Shown: positions 60,732-64,000 of the stretch, piece by piece
How the letters are laid out: each line of letters begins with the position of its first letter
How positions within the stretch are numbered: the stretch's first letter is position 1
From: Halomonas sp. UBA3074
GTDB lineage: Bacteria; Pseudomonadota; Gammaproteobacteria; Pseudomonadales; Halomonadaceae
Direction of reading: 5' to 3'
DNA length: 64,000 nucleotides
NCBI RefSeq assembly: GCF_002366715.1
Contig: NZ_DFBS01000022.1
Location: 1-64,000 of the forward strand
Translations under genes and position numbers: made by a program
Notes under the pieces: generated by a model
What the model was told of the DNA's origin: nothing
Databases searched by the model: none
The model's input: the letters and a program-made list of their open reading frames with translations, nothing else

Positions 60732-62354
60732 CTATTGCCATACCAACAGCAAGAGACCGATAGCCGCGGCCGCTAAGACTGGCCACTCCTGGAGCTCAAT
60801 CCACCCGCTTAACGGCTGCCAAGCGAGTGCTATCGCCAGCAGAATCAAGCCAAGCCGTAGGCGGTATAAGCGCTTATTCTGGCGCGACATGTGTACCCGC
60901 ATGGCGTTGATGGATTCTACCTGCTGATTGCGCTGGCGATGCTCATGCTCCATGCGGCTGAGCGCTTGGTGCGCAAGGACCGGCAGCTCCGGGAGCTGGT
61001 GAGACAACTCCGGCGCCTGACGCTTGAGGGATTCCCATAAGCCGCTAACCCCCGCACGCTCTTTCATCCACTGCTCTAGATAGGGTTTGGCGGTACTCCA
61101 GAGATCCAGGTCAGGATAGAGCTGGCGCCCCAAGCCTTCAATGTTGAGCAGCGTTTTCTGCAGTAACACCAGCTGCGGCTGCACTTCCATATTAAAACGA
61201 CGCGCGGTTTGGAACAGCCCCAAGAGCACCTGGCCAAAGGAGATATCTTTTAGAGGTTTCTCCAAAATAGGTTCGCAGACGGTGCGAATGGCGGCCGCGA
61301 ACTCATTGGCGCGGGTATTTTCACCCACCCAGCCGGATTCGATATGCAGCGCGGCGACTTCGTAGTAATCCTGGTGGAAAAACGCCAGTAAATTGCGCGC
61401 TAGATAGTCCTGGTCCTCGCGGGTCAGGCTGCCCACGATGCCGCAATCGATGGCGATGTACTGCGGATCTTCGGGGTTGTCACAGTTAACGAAGATATTG
61501 CCGGGGTGCATGTCGGCGTGGAAGAAATTATCGCGAAACACCTGGGTAAAGAATATCTCGACACCCCGTTCTGCGAGCTTTTTCAGGTTGGTGCCCCGGG
61601 CAATCAAGGTATCCAGGTCAGCCACCGGAATGCCCCGGATCCGTTCTTGCACCATCACATGGCGACGGGTGAAGGGCCAATAAATGGTAGGGACAAACAG
61701 CAGCGGTGAGTCTTTGAAATTTCGCTTGAGCTGTGAGGTATTGGCGGCCTCTTTGTAGAGATCCAGTTCATCGAACAGTGTGGATTCGTAATCGCGGATG
61801 ACTTCGACCGGGCGAAGACGGCGCGCTTCGGGAACTTTAGCCAGCAGCTTGGCGACTTGGTACATCAGGGCCATGTCCTGACGCATCACGCGATCGATGC
61901 CGGGGCGAATAATTTTCACCACGACATCTTCACCGCTGTGAAGCCTGGCTGCGTGTACCTGAGCAATCGAGGCCGAGGCGAGGGGAACGTGGTCGAATTC
62001 AGCAAAGGCAGTCGCTAGCGACATTTCCAGCTCTTTCTCGACGCGAGCGATGGCGAGCTCACCTGGGAAAGGCGGTACCTGATCCTGAAGACGCTTGAGC
62101 TCGTCGGCGATATCCGGCGGTAGCAGGTCGCGGCGGGTTGACAGCATTTGGCCAAATTTAATAAAGATGGGGCCCAGTGCTTCTAACGCCAAGCGCAACC
62201 GTTCACCGCGCGAGCGTTTACCGATGGGTACCAAGCGTAGCGGTGAAAACCACAGCAGCGCGCGCAGCCACCACGGCAGGCGCTCTAGCGGCAGCAGCGT
62301 GTCCAACCGGTGACGCGTGATCACCCAGCTTATTCGCAGCAGGCGCAGGCTCAT
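60732..62354 (-). CDS. ubiB: Ubiquinone biosynthesis ATPase-like protein UbiB
   Basis: UbiB is an atypical kinase-like membrane protein needed for ubiquinone synthesis. The 540-aa protein has the KxGQ motif in FIKFGQMLSTRRDLLP, the Ala-rich loop in LASASIAQVHAA, and the catalytic HADMHPGNIF with the DFG-like IDCGIVG. Two C-terminal membrane helices finish it (LRLGLILLAIALAWQP and PVLAAAAIGLLLLVW). It overlaps the ubiJ stop by four bases. Confidence 0.95.
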   Translation of the reverse strand: MSLRLLRISWVITRHRLDTLLPLERLPWWLRALLWFSPLRLVPIGKRSRGERLRLALEALGPIFIKFGQMLSTRRDLLPPDIADELKRLQDQVPPFPGELAIARVEKELEMSLATAFAEFDHVPLASASIAQVHAARLHSGEDVVVKIIRPGIDRVMRQDMALMYQVAKLLAKVPEARRLRPVEVIRDYESTLFDELDLYKEAANTSQLKRNFKDSPLLFVPTIYWPFTRRHVMVQERIRGIPVADLDTLIARGTNLKKLAERGVEIFFTQVFRDNFFHADMHPGNIFVNCDNPEDPQYIAIDCGIVGSLTREDQDYLARNLLAFFHQDYYEVAALHIESGWVGENTRANEFAAAIRTVCEPILEKPLKDISFGQVLLGLFQTARRFNMEVQPQLVLLQKTLLNIEGLGRQLYPDLDLWSTAKPYLEQWMKERAGVSGLWESLKRQAPELSHQLPELPVLAHQALSRMEHEHRQRNQQVESINAMRVHMSRQNKRLYRLRLGLILLAIALAWQPLSGWIELQEWPVLAAAAIGLLLLVWQ

Positions 62355-63007
62355 GGGCGCGACTCCTGTGGCGCACTCTGCTGCTGTGTCAGCGTGCGCT
62401 GCAAGCGATTAAAGCGCGCTTCCAGCCGGTCGGTGGCGACTTCCAGTTCGGTCAAGTGTTCGCGCAGTACGTTGCGCTGCTGCTGCCCGGGGAGCAAGCG
62501 AGCCTCTTCAAACACGTACTCTGACACATCCTGCATCAGTTCATCTTTGGCCCGCAGGCCCCAACGCGCGGCGCGGCGAAGCCCTTCAGCCAACGAGTGG
62601 GCGGGCATGTCACCCAGCCAGCGGGCCAGCTCACTTTCCCAATCGATATCCAAATCGAAAAGCAGGTCGCGGGTGGCTTCCAGTAAGTGAAGATGGCCAC
62701 GCACGGCCAGCTTGCCGTCGAACATTAGCCGCTCGATGGAGGCACCGCTGATCCACTCGGAAAACGTTTCCGGCGTCAGCTCGACGACCGCGTCGACCTC
62801 GCTTTCATCGATGTCATCGCCACGCATGAGGTCCAGGCCCGCGTGGTGATAGTGGATGACCAGTTCCAGATGCGGCTGTTCCAGGCGCACCAGCAAACGG
62901 CTGCCCGCCAGCGCCGCCAGCCGAGCAGGAGCGGCGGGGTCGCGGGCGAGTAGGGCATTGAGCGTGCGTTCACATCCGGCCAACAGCAGGGTCGGGGTTA
63001 CCAGCAT
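62351..63007 (-). CDS. ubiJ: Ubiquinone biosynthesis accessory factor UbiJ
   Basis: This 218-aa protein has an N-terminal SCP2-like lipid-binding domain and a C-terminal coiled coil (VLREHLTELEVATDRLEARFNRLQRT). UbiJ helps assemble the late ubiquinone synthesis complex. The ATG at 63007 with GAGG upstream is preferred over the frame opening at 63055, which would overlap ubiE. It lies between ubiE and ubiB as in other gammaproteobacteria. Confidence 0.9.
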   Translation of the reverse strand: MLVTPTLLLAGCERTLNALLARDPAAPARLAALAGSRLLVRLEQPHLELVIHYHHAGLDLMRGDDIDESEVDAVVELTPETFSEWISGASIERLMFDGKLAVRGHLHLLEATRDLLFDLDIDWESELARWLGDMPAHSLAEGLRRAARWGLRAKDELMQDVSEYVFEEARLLPGQQQRNVLREHLTELEVATDRLEARFNRLQRTLTQQQSAPQESRP

Positions 63008-63026
63008 GCTGACCTCTTCATTAGGC

Positions 63027-63782
63027 TCATAGCTTGATGCCGCGGTGTAGTGCAACGATACCGCCCGTTAGATTGGTGTACTCGACCCGCTCAAGCCCGG
63101 CAGCCTCCATCATGGCTTTGAGCGTTTCCTGGTCAGGGTGCATCCGAATCGACTCCGCCAGGTAGCGGTAGCTTTCGCCGTCGCCCGCGACCAGTTCGCC
63201 CATTTTGGGCAGCAGGCGGAAGGAGTATTCATCGTAAGCTTTAGACAGCAAAGGGTTGTTGGGTTTGGAGAACTCTAATACCAACAGGCGCCCACCGGGT
63301 TTAAGAACGCGCGCCATAGAGCGCAGCGCAGCGTCTTTGTCAGTGACATTGCGCAGCCCAAAAGCGATCGTAATGCAGTCGAAGCTATTATCGGGAAACG
63401 GCAGGTTTTCGGCATTGGCTTGAACGTACTCTACGTTGCCGCCGACGCCATTATCCATCAGCTTGTCGCGGCCGACTTTGAGCATCGAGGCGTTGATATC
63501 CGCCAGCACCACCTTGCCACGCGGGCCAACCAGGCGGGAAAACTTGAGGGTTAAGTCGCCCGTACCGCCAGCGATATCGAGCACGTGGTGACCAGGGCGC
63601 ACACCAGCGCGCTCAATAGTCATGCGTTTCCAAACCCGGTGGATACCCATCGACATCAAGTCGTTCATTACGTCGTAGCGGGCGGCTACCGAGTGGAATA
63701 CGTCAGCTACTCGTGACGCTTTCTCATCAACCGGTACTTCCTGGTAACCAAAATGAGTCGTGCGTTTTTCTGTGGGGCTCAT
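63027..63782 (-). CDS. ubiE: Ubiquinone/menaquinone C-methyltransferase
   Basis: UbiE methylates the C2 position of demethoxybenzoquinol and demethylmenaquinol using SAM. The 251-aa protein has the SAM motif HVLDIAGGTGDLTLKFS, the family signature YDVMNDLMSMGIHRVWKR and NPLLSKAYDEYSFRLLP. It is the first gene of the seven-gene operon; the promoter must lie in the 218 bp upstream to the window end. Confidence 0.96.
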   Translation of the reverse strand: MSPTEKRTTHFGYQEVPVDEKASRVADVFHSVAARYDVMNDLMSMGIHRVWKRMTIERAGVRPGHHVLDIAGGTGDLTLKFSRLVGPRGKVVLADINASMLKVGRDKLMDNGVGGNVEYVQANAENLPFPDNSFDCITIAFGLRNVTDKDAALRSMARVLKPGGRLLVLEFSKPNNPLLSKAYDEYSFRLLPKMGELVAGDGESYRYLAESIRMHPDQETLKAMMEAAGLERVEYTNLTGGIVALHRGIKL

Positions 63783-64000
63783 TGGGCGGTAGCTCCCGAA
63801 TTTTAGGCGATGGCAGATCGACCTTTGGTCTTTTGACTGAGGGCCGACGCGATTAAAAAGTTAGCGTCATTGTAGCCTTGTCCGCCCTGGCTTGTCTGCC
63901 TAGCGTCCCTGCCTAGTTTGTTGCAGGGGTGTGAGTCATGCCATCACAGTTGCTTGAATTGAATGCTGGCAGGCTCGCGGGAAGCCCCCGCCTCCTCTAA
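63783..64000 (-). promoter_or_regulatory. Upstream region of the ubiE operon
   Basis: This stretch to the window edge carries the ubi-hisE-tat promoter. A GC-rich hairpin GCGGG/CCCGC lies near 63978-63992. I see no convincing gene. Confidence 0.4.

Noticed and set aside
63938..64000. 20-codon ORF at the window end
   Set aside because: No clear RBS, no recognisable product, and it overlaps a GC-rich hairpin.

Overview
This window is a contiguous stretch of chromosome from a gammaproteobacterium, most probably Halomonas or a close relative in the Halomonadaceae. The evidence is an ectoine 5-hydroxylase gene standing apart from ectABC, a betaine/choline/carnitine (BCCT) transporter, a TRAP transporter, a FabY-type ketoacyl synthase, and the Pseudomonas-like neighbourhoods thrB/polA and ubiE-ubiJ-ubiB-hisE-tatABC. 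The DNA is moderately GC-rich. Most genes are core housekeeping functions. I see no insertion sequence, prophage, CRISPR array, rRNA or tRNA.

Layout. 1-2.3 kb: a 5'-truncated, AT-richer ORF, ectD, and a fumarylacetoacetase-family hydrolase. 2.4-8.4 kb: thrB-speA (minus) divergent from polA (plus). 8.4-12.5 kb: a ferric-iron ABC importer split over three transcription units, with two Fur-like boxes. 12.6-15.7 kb: a TakP-like TRAP transporter operon. 16-19.7 kb: tmcA and pepD. 19.8-21.6 kb: dps and glycerate kinase. 21.8-24.5 kb: two related small lipoproteins, a DUF1007 protein and a His-rich NicO-type metal transporter preceded by a Zur-like box. 24.5-31 kb: HIT protein, entericidin, I78 inhibitor, LysE exporter, a pore-less voltage-sensor protein, acyl-CoA thioesterase, AtoE-type transporter, MATE pump and ferredoxin. 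31.1-33.5 kb: coaD and fabY. 33.7-40.6 kb: TrmB-like methyltransferase, SMR pump, dacB, dgkA, glnE and an AEC transporter. 40.6-46 kb: a membrane protein, the BCCT transporter, a 50-aa membrane protein, and an operon of two periplasmic solute-binding-like proteins with a GGDEF cyclase. 46-51 kb: an MFS transporter, a retropepsin-like protease, two small proteins and an RstAB-like two-component system. 51-54.4 kb: metR and metE, divergent. 54.4-58.6 kb: ppk1, hemB and elbB. 58.7-63.8 kb: the ubi-hisE-tat operon.

How the genes fit together. Osmoadaptation is represented by ectD and the BCCT carrier. Metal homeostasis is represented by the Fur-box iron importer, Dps and the Zur-box NicO locus. 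Nitrogen and amino-acid metabolism is represented by glnE, speA, thrB and metE/metR. The ubi-tat operon joins ubiquinone synthesis with twin-arginine export.

The least ordinary parts are the lipoprotein/DUF1007/NicO locus, the voltage-sensor-only membrane protein, the two-sensor/diguanylate-cyclase operon, two very small genes below normal ORF cut-offs, and several repeat-type candidate operators (polA, the BCCT gene, and the lipoprotein locus). All functions are read from translated sequence and remembered family motifs; no database search was run.
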